Source of the DNA: Sphingomonas sp. dw_22
Lineage (GTDB): Bacteria > Pseudomonadota > Alphaproteobacteria > Sphingomonadales > Sphingomonadaceae
Assembly: GCF_018449795.1 (NCBI RefSeq)
Contig: NZ_JAAVVE010000045.1
Span: 1 to 34,799 of the forward strand
Direction of reading: 5' to 3'
DNA: 34,799 bases
Shown here in pieces: positions 25,226 through 34,110 of the stretch. Numbering within the stretch: position 1 is the stretch's first letter; every line of letters begins with the position of its first letter. The position numbers and the translations under genes were made by a program. The notes below the pieces were generated by a model. It saw nothing but the letters and a program-made list of their open reading frames with translations. It made no database searches and had not been told where the DNA came from.

Positions 25226-28200
25226 TCACTCCGCCTCGGGCATCTCGGCCACGATCTCGCCGCCACGGCCGCGCGCGATTGCTTCGTCGAGCCGCGCGCG
25301 CGATCCGCCCGCGAGCCGCTCAACGCCGATCATCCGCGCCAGCTCGCGCGCCGGATCGGGTTCGTCGAGAAGATCGGGATGGCCGCGCACCACCGCCGCC
25401 AGCTCGGCGAGCGGAATGTCGGGGATGCCGCGACGCCCCTCCTCGTCGTGCGGCGGACGATAGGCGCGGACCTCGGTCACCGCGCCCGGCTTCCAGATGA
25501 ACTCGCCGCTCGACTCATACGTACGGTCGAAGTCGCGCAGGTGCATATCGATGCGCTCGCGGATCTTGCCACCGGTGCGCAGCCAGCCGTGCGCGCGGGC
25601 AATGCGCTGACAAAGGATGTCCGTGCGCAGCGGGCTCTCGGTCTCGATGACGGCGGCGACCATCGCGCGCAGCGTGTCGCGATAGGAGAACTCGTAGAAA
25701 TGATCGGGCTGCGCCGCGAAGCCGCTCAGGTCGGTGATGCGATAAGTGTCGTAAGGCGCCATCGCCGTAGCGGCAGCCGCGATAGGCGTGACGATCAGCG
25801 GCACCTCAGCGGAGACCAGCTCGACCTCGATCGACGAAGGCGCGGGCGCTTCAAGTTCGGCCGTCGCCACGGCTTCGTCGTCGCGGATGCCTTCGATCCC
25901 CTGAACCTCACGCCCCATATCCCAGTTCGCGGTGACGCCAGCCTCGGCTCCCGCCGCAGGCTCGGCACGGCTTGCGTCAAGCAGCGCCTGCAGCGCGACG
26001 TGCAGCCGATCGGCGCAGCCGGCGGCATCGTACCACCAATCGGTCGACCAGACGCGCAGCATGTTCCAACCAAGCCCGGTCAGCACCTGCTCGCGCACCT
26101 TGTCCCGGTCGCGCGCGGTCGCGGCGCTGTGATAGGATGCGCCATCGCATTCGACGCCCGCGAGATACGCACCTGCCAGATCTGGATGCCGCACGCCGAG
26201 ATCGATGCGAAAGCCCGAAATGCCGACCTGCGGCACGACGACCCAGCCGCGCTGTTCAAGCTGCGCCGCGACTGCTTCCTCGAACGGCGAGTCGAAGCTG
26301 CCGACCGAGCCCAGGTTTTGCGCAGGCAGCGCGATTGCGCCGCGTTCGGCATAATCGAGGAAGGTCTTTAGGTGCGTGATCGCCAGCCCCTTGGCGCGCG
26401 TCGGGTCGATCTGGTCGGCGGTGAAGCCCGAAAACACGATCAACTCCTGCCGCGCGCGCGTCACCGTCACGTTCAGCCGCCGCTCGCCGCCGTCGCGGTT
26501 GAGCGCGCCGAAATCCATGTTTGCCTTGCCCGCGGCATCCTTCCAGAAGGTGATCGAGAACAGGATGACGTCGCGCTCGTCGCCCTGCACGTTCTCGAGA
26601 TTCTTGACGATCGTCGCCTCGACGCGCTCGTCGGCGAAGAACCACTCGAGCGCGGGATCGTCGCGCCGCGCGGCGTCGAGCAGGTCGAGGATCAGAGACT
26701 GCTGCTGCGCATTGAAGGTGATTATGCCGAGCGTCGGGCGGCTCTTCTCCGGCAATTCGAGCCAGCCGCGCATCCGCGCCACCGCCTCGTCCGCGACTGC
26801 CTGCGCCTCGATCCGGTTAGTGCGGCTCTTGCCGCGATCATAGACGCCATGCGGCACCTTGCGCAGCCGCACCGCGCGATCCTCGACCTGTGGCGAGGGG
26901 AAGGTGACGAGCCGGTTCTGGTAATAATGGTGGTTCGAGAACGCGATCAGCGACTCGCTGCGGCTGCGATAATGCCAGCGCAGGTCGCGGACCGGGATGC
27001 CCGACGCCTTGGCCTCGTCGAGGATGCTCTCCATGTCCTTCTCGTGATCGGCGACGTCCTCGTCATCGTCGTTGCTGCCAAAGAAGTTGGTCGGCGGCAG
27101 CTGCTTGGGATCCCCGACAATGATCGTCTGCCGCCCGCGCGCGATCGCGCCAACCGCGTCCCAGGTCGTGATCTGCGAGGCTTCGTCGAAGATCACCACG
27201 TCGAACAAAGCCTGGTTGGGCGGAAAATATTGCGCGATCGACAGAGGCGACATTAGCATGCACGGCGCGAGCTTCGAAAAGCTTTCGGGCATCTTGCCGA
27301 TCATGTCGCGGATCGACTGGCTGGGGCGCTGCAACTCCATCTGATAGCGCAGCAGGCCGAGCTCGGAATTGCGCGGCACGCTCTGCACCGTCGGTAGGCC
27401 GTGCGCGATCGCGCCGATCACGTGGCCGGTGGCGTGCGCGCGGACGAGATCGTCGATCTCGCGGAATTCGGCGATCGCATTCTCGTGCTGGAAACGGCGG
27501 AAGTCGCGCAGCACCGGATCGCCGTCGAGCACCGGCGGCAGCCACCAGCGCGCATAGCCGAGCCGGAATGCCGCGCGCGCCTGATCGGGCGGCACCACGC
27601 CGCGCTCGATCTGCTCGACCAGTGCGCCGAGCCCGGCGGCGAGCGCGCGGTTGCGGGCCCGGCACCACGTCGTCCAGTCGCGCAGCAGGTGCCGCGCCTC
27701 GACGAGGTCGGCCAGTGCAGTGGACAGAGTGGCAAGCGCGTCGGGTGTCTCGTTGATCGCGACGATACGCCCGGCGGCCTCGGCGAAGCGCGCGCGCGCG
27801 TCTTCGAAGCCCTGCCGCGCCGCGAGTAGCTTCGAACCCGCCTGCCAGATCGCATCGCCCTCGTTGCGAGCGGCGAGCGTGGTGGCGACGCACTGCGTCA
27901 CCCTTTGCACGACGTCCGCATCGCGACCGCCCAGCCGCACTGCGCTGCGTAGCCGCCCGGCGCGCTCGAGAATGTCGGCGATCACGGCGGGATCGGTGTC
28001 GAGACCGGCGACCGGCAGCGGTCGCTCGGCGAGCGGCGTGCGGTCGATCGTCGCGAGCTGTTCCTTCATACGGCGCAGCTGCGGCAGGTCGTAATCGGGC
28101 CGCGTCGTGCCGCTCTCGGCATAGCTCTGCAGCATCCGCGTGACCTTGCGCCGGCCGAGCGCCGAAAACGGCCAGAACGACGCGCCTGCCTCGCGCCACT

Positions 28201-29734
28201 GGCGATCGAGAGCGTCATGATCGAGGCTGCGCACCTGTGCGGCCGAGAAGCCGGCGGCGAGCTGCCGCTCGGCGTCGCGATAGGCGGCGATCGCCGCTCC
28301 CAGCGCCGCGAGATCGTCGGCGGTGCGCGCGAAATCAGCATGAAAGGCGATCGAGAGGTCGCGTTCGCGCCCGCCCTCCAGCGCTTCGGCGAGCGTCGCT
28401 AGCGCGACGACCTCGGGCAGCACCGGCTGACCGTCCGCCACGAGACCCAGTACCCGGCGATACGCATCAAGTGCGCCCGCCAGCAGATCGACAGCGTTGC
28501 GCAGCGACTGCGCGGCGGCGAGCACCTCCTCCTGTCGCGCCGTGCTCAGCTCCTCGATATCCACCAGGTCGAGCGCCGGCCGCCGTTCGACCGACGCGAA
28601 CACCAGCCCGATTTCCCCGGCAAGCATCTCGAGCGCGCCGAGCGTCTCTGCGTCTTGCGTCACGCCCGGCGCCCAGTCGAACACCGGCGCCGGCGCATCG
28701 GCGGCGCGCAGCGCGATGCCGAGCGCCAGATACGGCGTCCAGCCGTTGGGGTAAGGCCGGTGCAGCGCCTCGACATAGGCGTTGAGCGTGTCGCGGCGCA
28801 GCTTGAGCCGATTGTTGACGGCAACCCACTCGGCCGGATCTACCTGCGCGCCATGCTCCCAGGACGCCTTGAGCTGCGCGAGGAAATGCTTCCGATCGGC
28901 CTTGTTCGAATGGAGTTCGACGCAGTGATCGCCCAGCCCATGCTCGCGCAGGCGGCGATAGACGACGTCGAGCGCCGCGGTCTTCTCCGCAACGAACAGC
29001 ACCGTCTTTCCGACCCCGAGGCAATTGGCGATCATGTTGGCGATCGTCTGGCTCTTGCCTGTGCCCGGCGGGCCGACGATTACGAAGTCATGTCCCTCAG
29101 CGGCGGCGAGGCTCGCCGCGGTCTGCGAGGAATCGGATGGGAGCAGGCTGATGATGGCGGCCGGCGCATAGACGCGGTCGAGCTCGGTTTCGTCGCGGAA
29201 TACCGACTGGCCTTCGCCGCCGGCAAAGGCCCGGTCGGGCGTGTCGATCAGATGCCGCACGACGCGGTTCTCGCGCAGCGCCTCAGTGCGCTCGACCAGA
29301 TCCTTCCACATCAGGAACTTGGCGAAGCTGAAGGTGGAGAGCGCGGTCTCGTCGAGCACTTCCATGCCCGGCACGTCACGCACCGCCTGGCGCATCATCG
29401 CCAGTACGCGCGGCACGTCGATGCCGCTGTCATCGCGCGGCAAATCGCCGCCGAACTGGGTGAGCTTGAGGTCGAAATCGCGTTCGAGAAATTGCAGCAG
29501 GGTCGCGTTGAAACGCGGCTCGTCCTCGTGGAAGCGCAGGCGGAACGGTGCGCTGGCGCTGCGGCGCTCGAGCTTCACCGGGATCAGCAGCAGCGGCGCA
29601 CGATAGCTGCGCTCGTCCTCGGGCTTCTTCTTCCAGCGCAGGAAGCCGACCGCGAGGAACAGCGTGTTCGCGCCGCCCTCGGCGAAATCGTTGCGGACCT
29701 GGCGGTGCAGGTCGATCAGTCGCACCTCGAGCTC
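25226..29734 (-). CDS. C-terminal three quarters of DUF4011/SF1-helicase/Vsr-like/DUF3320 protein (frameshifted)
   Basis: About 1,502 residues of a giant protein whose N-terminus is in another frame upstream. Order of parts: end of DUF4011 (the segment ending GGANTLFLAVGFLRWKK); SF1 helicase Walker A VGPPGTGKSQT about 220 residues in; a long insert; Walker B FDVVIFDEASQ with GDPKQLPPTNFF; later helicase motifs LRWHYRSRSESLIAFSN, LENVQGDERDV and LNVTVTRARQEL; a Vsr/PD-(D/E)xK-like nuclease (GFRIDLGV, GVECDGASYHS, RVWSTDWW); and C-terminal DUF3320 (about the last 190 residues). The stop lies two bases before the SbcD-like start. An in-frame ATG at 29929 exists but the 65 codons before 29734 do not resemble the family. 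I recall this architecture from anti-phage screens (as Hhe), but the name is from memory. Confidence 0.88.
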   Translation of the reverse strand, partial: ELEVRLIDLHRQVRNDFAEGGANTLFLAVGFLRWKKKPEDERSYRAPLLLIPVKLERRSASAPFRLRFHEDEPRFNATLLQFLERDFDLKLTQFGGDLPRDDSGIDVPRVLAMMRQAVRDVPGMEVLDETALSTFSFAKFLMWKDLVERTEALRENRVVRHLIDTPDRAFAGGEGQSVFRDETELDRVYAPAAIISLLPSDSSQTAASLAAAEGHDFVIVGPPGTGKSQTIANMIANCLGVGKTVLFVAEKTAALDVVYRRLREHGLGDHCVELHSNKADRKHFLAQLKASWEHGAQVDPAEWVAVNNRLKLRRDTLNAYVEALHRPYPNGWTPYLALGIALRAADAPAPVFDWAPGVTQDAETLGALEMLAGEIGLVFASVERRPALDLVDIEELSTARQEEVLAAAQSLRNAVDLLAGALDAYRRVLGLVADGQPVLPEVVALATLAEALEGGRERDLSIAFHADFARTADDLAALGAAIAAYRDAERQLAAGFSAAQVRSLDHDALDRQWREAGASFWPFSALGRRKVTRMLQSYAESGTTRPDYDLPQLRRMKEQLATIDRTPLAERPLPVAGLDTDPAVIADILERAGRLRSAVRLGGRDADVVQRVTQCVATTLAARNEGDAIWQAGSKLLAARQGFEDARARFAEAAGRIVAINETPDALATLSTALADLVEARHLLRDWTTWCRARNRALAAGLGALVEQIERGVVPPDQARAAFRLGYARWWLPPVLDGDPVLRDFRRFQHENAIAEFREIDDLVRAHATGHVIGAIAHGLPTVQSVPRNSELGLLRYQMELQRPSQSIRDMIGKMPESFSKLAPCMLMSPLSIAQYFPPNQALFDVVIFDEASQITTWDAVGAIARGRQTIIVGDPKQLPPTNFFGSNDDDEDVADHEKDMESILDEAKASGIPVRDLRWHYRSRSESLIAFSNHHYYQNRLVTFPSPQVEDRAVRLRKVPHGVYDRGKSRTNRIEAQAVADEAVARMRGWLELPEKSRPTLGIITFNAQQQSLILDLLDAARRDDPALEWFFADERVEATIVKNLENVQGDERDVILFSITFWKDAAGKANMDFGALNRDGGERRLNVTVTRARQELIVFSGFTADQIDPTRAKGLAITHLKTFLDYAERGAIALPAQNLGSVGSFDSPFEEAVAAQLEQRGWVVVPQVGISGFRIDLGVRHPDLAGAYLAGVECDGASYHSAATARDRDKVREQVLTGLGWNMLRVWSTDWWYDAAGCADRLHVALQALLDASRAEPAAGAEAGVTANWDMGREVQGIEGIRDDEAVATAELEAPAPSSIEVELVSAEVPLIVTPIAAAATAMAPYDTYRITDLSGFAAQPDHFYEFSYRDTLRAMVAAVIETESPLRTDILCQRIARAHGWLRTGGKIRERIDMHLRDFDRTYESSGEFIWKPGAVTEVRAYRPPHDEEGRRGIPDIPLAELAAVVRGHPDLLDEPDPARELARMIGVERLAGGSRARLDEAIARGRGGEIVAEMPEAE

Positions 29735-31197
29735 GCCGCGTCGAGCGGCGACGGCAGTTCGTCGCGTGCCAGCGCTTCGGCTGCAAAGCCGCGCTGCAGG
29801 TCGCGGCCGTGAACCTCGCGATAGAGCCCCGCATCGCGCTCGCCGAGCGGGTTCTGCTGCGGCAGGGATACGATCTGGATCGCCGCGCCATCCGCCAGCC
29901 GATCCTCGAGAAACGCGACGTCGGTGCACAGAAACGGGATCGTCTTCTTGGACGCGGGGAAGTTGAGCAGCCGGTTGCGCAGCGTCAGGTCGAGCAGCTT
30001 CTTCTGCCAGCGATCGACGCGGCCGGCGGCGGTGGTCGGCTTCTCCTCGACCTGAAGATCGGGCAGATCGTTGAACGAGGGCGCCGCAGGCAGTGCGAGA
30101 TCGGCGACCGGCGCAGCTTCCTCGTCACCAGCATCGTGCCGCACCGCCTCGTGCGAAGCGAGCGGAGTGATGCCGCCGCTGCGTGCGCGCCGTACGTCGA
30201 TCGCGGCAACGAAGGCATGCGCCTCGTCCTCGCTCATCCGGTGATCGAGCGCTCGCTGCGCTGCGTCCATCGCCATCGCCGGACGGTGCGTCACACCAGT
30301 CGTCTCGAACACGATCAGCTCACGCGAGGCGAGCGCCTTGCGAACCTCCATCTGATCGGTTTCGATTGTGTTGCCGAAGGTCCGTTTGGTCAGCCAGACG
30401 CCGACCGCGGCATGGCCCTGGAACATCAGGATCACGGGATAGAGCCCGGCACTCTCCAGCGCCGCGGCGAACATCAATGTCGTGTCGAGGCACGTGCCGA
30501 GCCGTTCGTCAGCGATCGTCGCGGGGCGGCGCACTTTCTGCCCGCGATCCTCGAAGCTGGCGGGCGGCTCCGCATAATGGATGCCCATGCCGACGATTGC
30601 CGAATAGATCGCGGCGGTCAACATGAACGCGCGCTGCGGATCGCCCGACTGATAGCCGTCGAGCCCGCTCGGATGACCATGCTCCGCCAGCCGATCGGCG
30701 GCGCTGCGCAGGACGCGCGCGACCGCGGGATCGTTGGGCATCACGAAAGCGGGCAGCAGCTGCGCCATGTCGGCGACCCCGCCCCATTCGTCGCGCGCCA
30801 GCAGGCGCACTGGGAAGCGCTGCTCGTCCAGTACCGCGTCGCCTACCGACAGCCTCAGCGCAATCTCGCCGCGCTCGGCCTCATTCAGCCCGGCGAGATA
30901 GTCGGCGTCCAAATCGACCCTTCGATCGCCGAGGAGCAGGCTGTCGCCGGGTGTAAGCCGATCGATCGTCCAGGATTTAGAACGCAGGAATGTGGGCGAG
31001 GATATGAGCTCAAGCCTACAAGTCTCGTGATGTCCACCGCCTACATTTTCGATCCTGATTGAGCGGATGACGGGAATAGCGTTCTGATAAGACGCGTAAG
31101 TGAAGCTTCCGGCGATATCTGCAGCGATGATCGGGCCGCTTGCCCCGATTCCGTCGAGACTTGCTTGACCGAGCTCTTGCTCGCCAGAATCGTGCAT
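29716..31197 (-). CDS. N-terminal part of DUF4011/SF1-helicase/Vsr-like/DUF3320 protein (frameshifted)
   Basis: 493 codons in this frame; the frame closes at 29716 only because of the apparent deletion. N-terminal part: a beta-rich domain beginning at about residue 20 (YASYQNAIPVIRSIRIENVG), ending in the family's RLLARDEWGG. Middle: a transglutaminase/papain-like segment, RLGTCLDTTLMFAAALESAG, then MFQGHAAVGVWL and VFETTGVTH, which supplies the Cys and His of such folds. End: the DUF4011 hallmark RWQKKLLDLTLRNRLLNF. The last residues (ASSRCD) are out-of-frame sequence. ATG at 31197 has GGGGGTGGAA upstream and is preferred over ATG at 31212. This is the first gene of the operon with the SbcD- and SbcC-like genes. 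Confidence 0.85.
   Translation of the reverse strand: MHDSGEQELGQASLDGIGASGPIIAADIAGSFTYASYQNAIPVIRSIRIENVGGGHHETCRLELISSPTFLRSKSWTIDRLTPGDSLLLGDRRVDLDADYLAGLNEAERGEIALRLSVGDAVLDEQRFPVRLLARDEWGGVADMAQLLPAFVMPNDPAVARVLRSAADRLAEHGHPSGLDGYQSGDPQRAFMLTAAIYSAIVGMGIHYAEPPASFEDRGQKVRRPATIADERLGTCLDTTLMFAAALESAGLYPVILMFQGHAAVGVWLTKRTFGNTIETDQMEVRKALASRELIVFETTGVTHRPAMAMDAAQRALDHRMSEDEAHAFVAAIDVRRARSGGITPLASHEAVRHDAGDEEAAPVADLALPAAPSFNDLPDLQVEEKPTTAAGRVDRWQKKLLDLTLRNRLLNFPASKKTIPFLCTDVAFLEDRLADGAAIQIVSLPQQNPLGERDAGLYREVHGRDLQRGFAAEALARDELPSPLDAASSRCD
29731..29741 (-). other. Apparent one-base deletion splitting the helicase gene
   Basis: On the minus strand the upstream frame reads GAC GCG GCG AGC TCG (D-A-A-S-S) and soon stops at 29716. 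The family-like continuation E-L-E-V-R-L-I-D-L starts with GAG at 29734, one base out of register. Adding a single G (GACGCGGCGGAGCTC) would join the two frames into about 1,990 residues. No slippery A or T run is present, so programmed frameshifting is unlikely. The site is in a GC-rich palindromic stretch around GAGCTC, where base-calling errors are common, so a sequencing error and a true mutation are both possible. Confidence 0.75.
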
Positions 31198-31212
31198 AAA
31201 TTCCACCCCCAT

Positions 31213-31576
31213 CAGCGGGCACGCTAACTAAAGGCTTTCACTTAAAGAAGCCCGAATCGCGTTCTCTATGGGCCCTTCATCGCAACAAGAACTGTAGTCC
31301 CGGTCATCACGCTGCCGTCCCTACTACGCAACTTATGATTTTGAAGCGAATGGCAGCTTTTTGGGGCCGGTCTCATTGTCGCCGAACGACTGGTTCGAGG
31401 CGCGAAGCAGACCCAATCTGCGTGCATGACACGAGAGGATTTATCTCGCGCTAGGTTTATTCCACACGGATAGCACGCTCATATTCTTAGGTTTTAGCGA
31501 TGCACGTGCCTCTGTAAGCGAGATGTCTGCTTCCTAAAAGCGATTCAAGCGCATCCCATCGTAGTCAAGCGTAGTA
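31213..31576. other. Gene-free AT-richer end of the island
   Basis: No convincing open frame, RNA gene or repeat is seen in these 364 bases. The promoter of the helicase-SbcD-SbcC operon must lie here, reading to the left, but I cannot identify -35 and -10 boxes with confidence. Composition is lower in GC than the adjacent operon. Confidence 0.5.
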
Positions 31577-31600
31577 GGAAAAGCCGTCCCCATTCGGGGA
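31577..31600 (-). terminator. Possible terminator downstream of tRNA-Thr
   Basis: Arms TCCCC (31587-31591) and GGGGA (31596-31600) enclose four bases. On the minus strand the hairpin is followed by CGGCTTTTCC. It lies about 30 bases past the CCA end of the tRNA. The stem is short and the T-run only four, so this is weak. Confidence 0.35.
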
Positions 31601-31631
31601 TTATCTTAATTCATTGATTTTAACAGATAAA

Positions 31632-31706
<75 letters not shown>

Positions 31707-31797
31707 ACTCGCCGGCTGGGTGGCCGGGCGGGAGGGGCCTATGTGCTTGGGAGTTCCCGATTGTCAACCCGAAGCGACGCGGTCTATCCCATTCGGC

Positions 31798-31944
31798 ATG
31801 AATGACGCGGAAAAGAAAGCGCGGCTGGCCGAGGCGCTGCGGCAGAATCTGCGCAGGCGCAAGGCGCAGGCCCGCGCCCAGGAAAGCGAGGACGTGCCCG
31901 ACGACGCGCCTCAGCGCGTGCGGACCCAGTCCCCGGCTTCGTGA
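31798..31944 (+). CDS. Small charged protein, function unknown
   Basis: A 48-residue peptide starting MNDAEKKARLAEALRQNLRR and ending RVRTQSPAS, with a central basic helix (RRRKAQARAQE). Short proteins of the form K/R-L-A-E-A-L-R-x-N-L-R-R-R-K are, as I recall, common in sphingomonads, often near cell-wall genes, so I think it is real, but no function is known. No strong ribosome-binding site precedes the ATG. The last 34 bases overlap the end of a minus-strand small gene. Confidence 0.5.
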   Translation: MNDAEKKARLAEALRQNLRRRKAQARAQESEDVPDDAPQRVRTQSPAS

Positions 31945-32045
31945 CCCAGATCATAGGCGCGATCGATGATCGCGTGCGGCCCCATCAGATAGATCGCCAT
32001 CGTGACCGCACCGGCGAAAAACCACATCAGGCGATTGGAGCGCAT
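31911..32045 (-). CDS. Small single-pass membrane peptide
   Basis: A 44-residue frame too short for most gene callers: MRSNRLMWFFAGAVTMAIYL, then MGPHAIIDRAYDLGHEAGDW, then VRTR and TGA. A basic start, one hydrophobic helix at about 6-21 and a soluble amphipathic tail make it look like a genuine small membrane protein. Its ATG lies inside the last codons of the aminopeptidase gene (19-bp overlap, different frame), so it would be translated by coupling. Its 3' end overlaps the opposite-strand small gene. The purine run GTGGGGAA sits too close to the ATG to be a standard ribosome-binding site. Confidence 0.5.
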   Translation of the reverse strand: MRSNRLMWFFAGAVTMAIYLMGPHAIIDRAYDLGHEAGDWVRTR

Positions 32046-33823
32046 TTCCCCACTAACCATAGCCGTTCGTCCCCACTCAGCAGGGGGCCGACCACGGCCA
32101 GCACCTGCGCATGGTAGGCATTAAGCCATTCTAGTTCCCGGCTGGTTAGCAGGGATGGTTTAATAAGTGTTCGCTCGATCGGCGCGAAGGTGAGCGTCTC
32201 GAAGCCGAGCATGGATTGTTCCGCACCCGAAATCAGTTGCTTGACGACGAGCACCAGATTCTCGATTCGGATGCCGAATTCGCCCGCTTTATAGTAACCG
32301 GGCTCGTTCGACAGGAACATGCCGGCCTTGAGCGGCTCAAGGCTCTGGCCGCCGGGATAGAAGGGCTGGGCAATGCGCTGCGGCCCCTCATGCACCGAGA
32401 GATAGGCGCCCACGCCGTGGCCGGTGCCATGGCCGTAGTCGAGCCCGACTTCCCACAGCGGGCGCCGCGCGAAGCTGTCGAGCTGGGCGCCGGTCGTGCC
32501 TTCGGGGAAGACCGCGGTGGCGATGGCGATATGGCCCTTGAGGACGCGGGTGAAGCGGTCCTTCATCTCGTCGCTGGCCTCGCCCACCGGCATGACGCGC
32601 GTCACGTCGGTCGTGCCGTCGGCATATTGGCCGCCCGAATCGACCAGATAGAGCTGGCCGCGCTCGATGGACAGGCTCGATTCGGGCGTAACCTTGTAGT
32701 GCGGGATCGCGCCGTTGGGGCCGGTGGCGGAGATGGTGTCGAAGCTCAGATCCTTGAGCACGCCGGTCTCCTCGCGGAACGCCTGGAGCCGGTCGGCGGC
32801 GGACATCTCGGTGAGGCCGCCCTGGGGCGCCGTTTCCTCGAACCATTTGAGGAAGCGCACCAAAGCCGCGCCGTCGCGGGCCTGGGCGGCCTTCTGGCCG
32901 GCGATCTCGGCGGGGTTCTTGAGCGCCTTGGCGAGCACGACCGGATCGCGCGGGCTCAGGATCTTCGCGCCGCCCGCGTCGAGCGAATCGAAGATCGCGG
33001 CGACCGCGCGCTCGGGATCGGCGGCGACGCGCTTGCCCTGGAAGCCCCGCAGCGCGGGCGCGAAGGCGGCGCGGTCATGGATGCGGATCGCGTTGCCCAG
33101 ATGCTGGCGGACTGCATCGGTCACCTTTTCCGGCGCGACGAACAGGTCGGCGGTGCCGTCGGCATTGACGATCGCATAGGCGAGCGCGACCGGGGTGTGG
33201 GCGACATCGGTGCCGCGGATGTTGAACGCCCAGGCAATCGAATCGAGCGCGGAGAGAACCACCGCGTCGGCCTTGCGCTCGGCCAGCCAGTCGGCGATCT
33301 CGGCGCGCTTGGCGGCGGAGGACTTGCCGGCCGCCGCATCGTCCTGGACGGCGAGGGTGGCGCCCGAAGGCGCGGGCTTGTCGGGCCAGACGGCGTCGAT
33401 CGGGTTGGTATCCACCGCGACCAGCTCGGCGCCCTTCTCGGCCAGCGCCTTGCGCGCTTCCTCCACCCAGGCGCGGGTGTGCAGCCACGGGTCATAGCCG
33501 ATGCGGCCGCCGTCCGGCGCATGGGCGCCCAGCCAGCCCGACACGCTGGTCGCCGGCACGCCGACATATTGCCAATCGTCGGCCGAGACCTGCTGGCGAA
33601 CCTGGAGCGTGTAGCGCCCATCGGTGAAGATCGCGGCTTCCTGGGGGAGCACCACGGCGGTTCCGGCCGATCCCTGGAAGCCGGTCAGCCAGGCGAGGCG
33701 CTGGGCATAGGCGCCGACATATTCGCTCATATGCTCGTCGGTGAGCGGGACGACGAAGCCGTCGAGGCGGTCGCGCTTCAACTGCTCGCGCAGGGCCTGG
33801 AGGCGATCGGCATAGCTGGACAT
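32027..33823 (-). CDS. pepP: Xaa-Pro aminopeptidase, M24 (aminopeptidase P) family
   Basis: A 598-residue cytoplasmic metallopeptidase that removes N-terminal residues before proline. It has the long three-domain form found in alphaproteobacteria and eukaryotic XPNPEP1: two creatinase-like N-terminal domains (about 5-130 and 150-300) and a C-terminal pita-bread catalytic domain (about 310-530), followed by a short C-terminal extension. Metal-site motifs are LVDSGGQYADGTTDVTR (two Asp), GHGTGHGVGAYLSVHEGP (His), SNEPGYY (Glu) and GIRIENL (Glu). The ATG at 33823 has GGAAGG about seven bases upstream; the open frame extends further but the upstream part is not family-like. Transcription is probably single-gene, perhaps with the small membrane peptide downstream. 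The symbol is by family, not by orthology proof. Confidence 0.92.
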   Translation of the reverse strand: MSSYADRLQALREQLKRDRLDGFVVPLTDEHMSEYVGAYAQRLAWLTGFQGSAGTAVVLPQEAAIFTDGRYTLQVRQQVSADDWQYVGVPATSVSGWLGAHAPDGGRIGYDPWLHTRAWVEEARKALAEKGAELVAVDTNPIDAVWPDKPAPSGATLAVQDDAAAGKSSAAKRAEIADWLAERKADAVVLSALDSIAWAFNIRGTDVAHTPVALAYAIVNADGTADLFVAPEKVTDAVRQHLGNAIRIHDRAAFAPALRGFQGKRVAADPERAVAAIFDSLDAGGAKILSPRDPVVLAKALKNPAEIAGQKAAQARDGAALVRFLKWFEETAPQGGLTEMSAADRLQAFREETGVLKDLSFDTISATGPNGAIPHYKVTPESSLSIERGQLYLVDSGGQYADGTTDVTRVMPVGEASDEMKDRFTRVLKGHIAIATAVFPEGTTGAQLDSFARRPLWEVGLDYGHGTGHGVGAYLSVHEGPQRIAQPFYPGGQSLEPLKAGMFLSNEPGYYKAGEFGIRIENLVLVVKQLISGAEQSMLGFETLTFAPIERTLIKPSLLTSRELEWLNAYHAQVLAVVGPLLSGDERLWLVGKCAPIA

Positions 33824-33970
33824 GGGTGCACCTTCCATTGTGCGAAATGCTTGCCCGACTCCATTTGGGGAGCCGGACGGTATCGCGCCAGATTGCAGAC
33901 GATCCGGCGTTTTGGAAGGCATTGGGCCGGATCGATATTTGAATTGGGAGAGAACGGCCGCAAAAATCTG

Positions 33971-34082
33971 TCGTCACCCCGGCCGAAGTGCCGGGGTTCA
34001 CTTATCCTCCAGAGAGCCCTTCACGCCTCCAGCTTCTCTCCCAGCATCCCGGTGGACCCCGGCACTTCGGCCGGGGTGACGA
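33971..34082. repeat. Palindromic intergenic repeat with perfect 26-bp arms
   Basis: Left arm 33971-33996 and right arm 34057-34082 are exact reverse complements over 26 bases, separated by 60 bases. Each arm is itself a hairpin (CCCCGGC, six-base loop, GCCGGGG). This is the shape of REP/BIME-type elements, and the sequence CACCCCGGCC resembles repeats common between genes in sphingomonads. It lies between the aminopeptidase start (33823) and the end of the glycine-zipper gene (34111), a 287-bp stretch with no gene. Confidence 0.85.
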
Positions 34083-34110
34083 GGGAGGCGGATCGGCGCC
34101 GTCCCAGGGC

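Noticed and set aside
29735..29929. Independent start of the helicase at ATG 29929
   Set aside because: The 65 codons between 29929 and 29735 give an Arg/Ala-rich sequence unlike the family, and the other frame is coding there; the frameshift explanation fits better.
24099..31197. Standard host SbcCD repair genes
   Set aside because: Both proteins are of the shorter YhaO/YhaN type, the ATPase has no zinc hook, and they lie inside a tRNA-bounded island coupled to a defence-type helicase.
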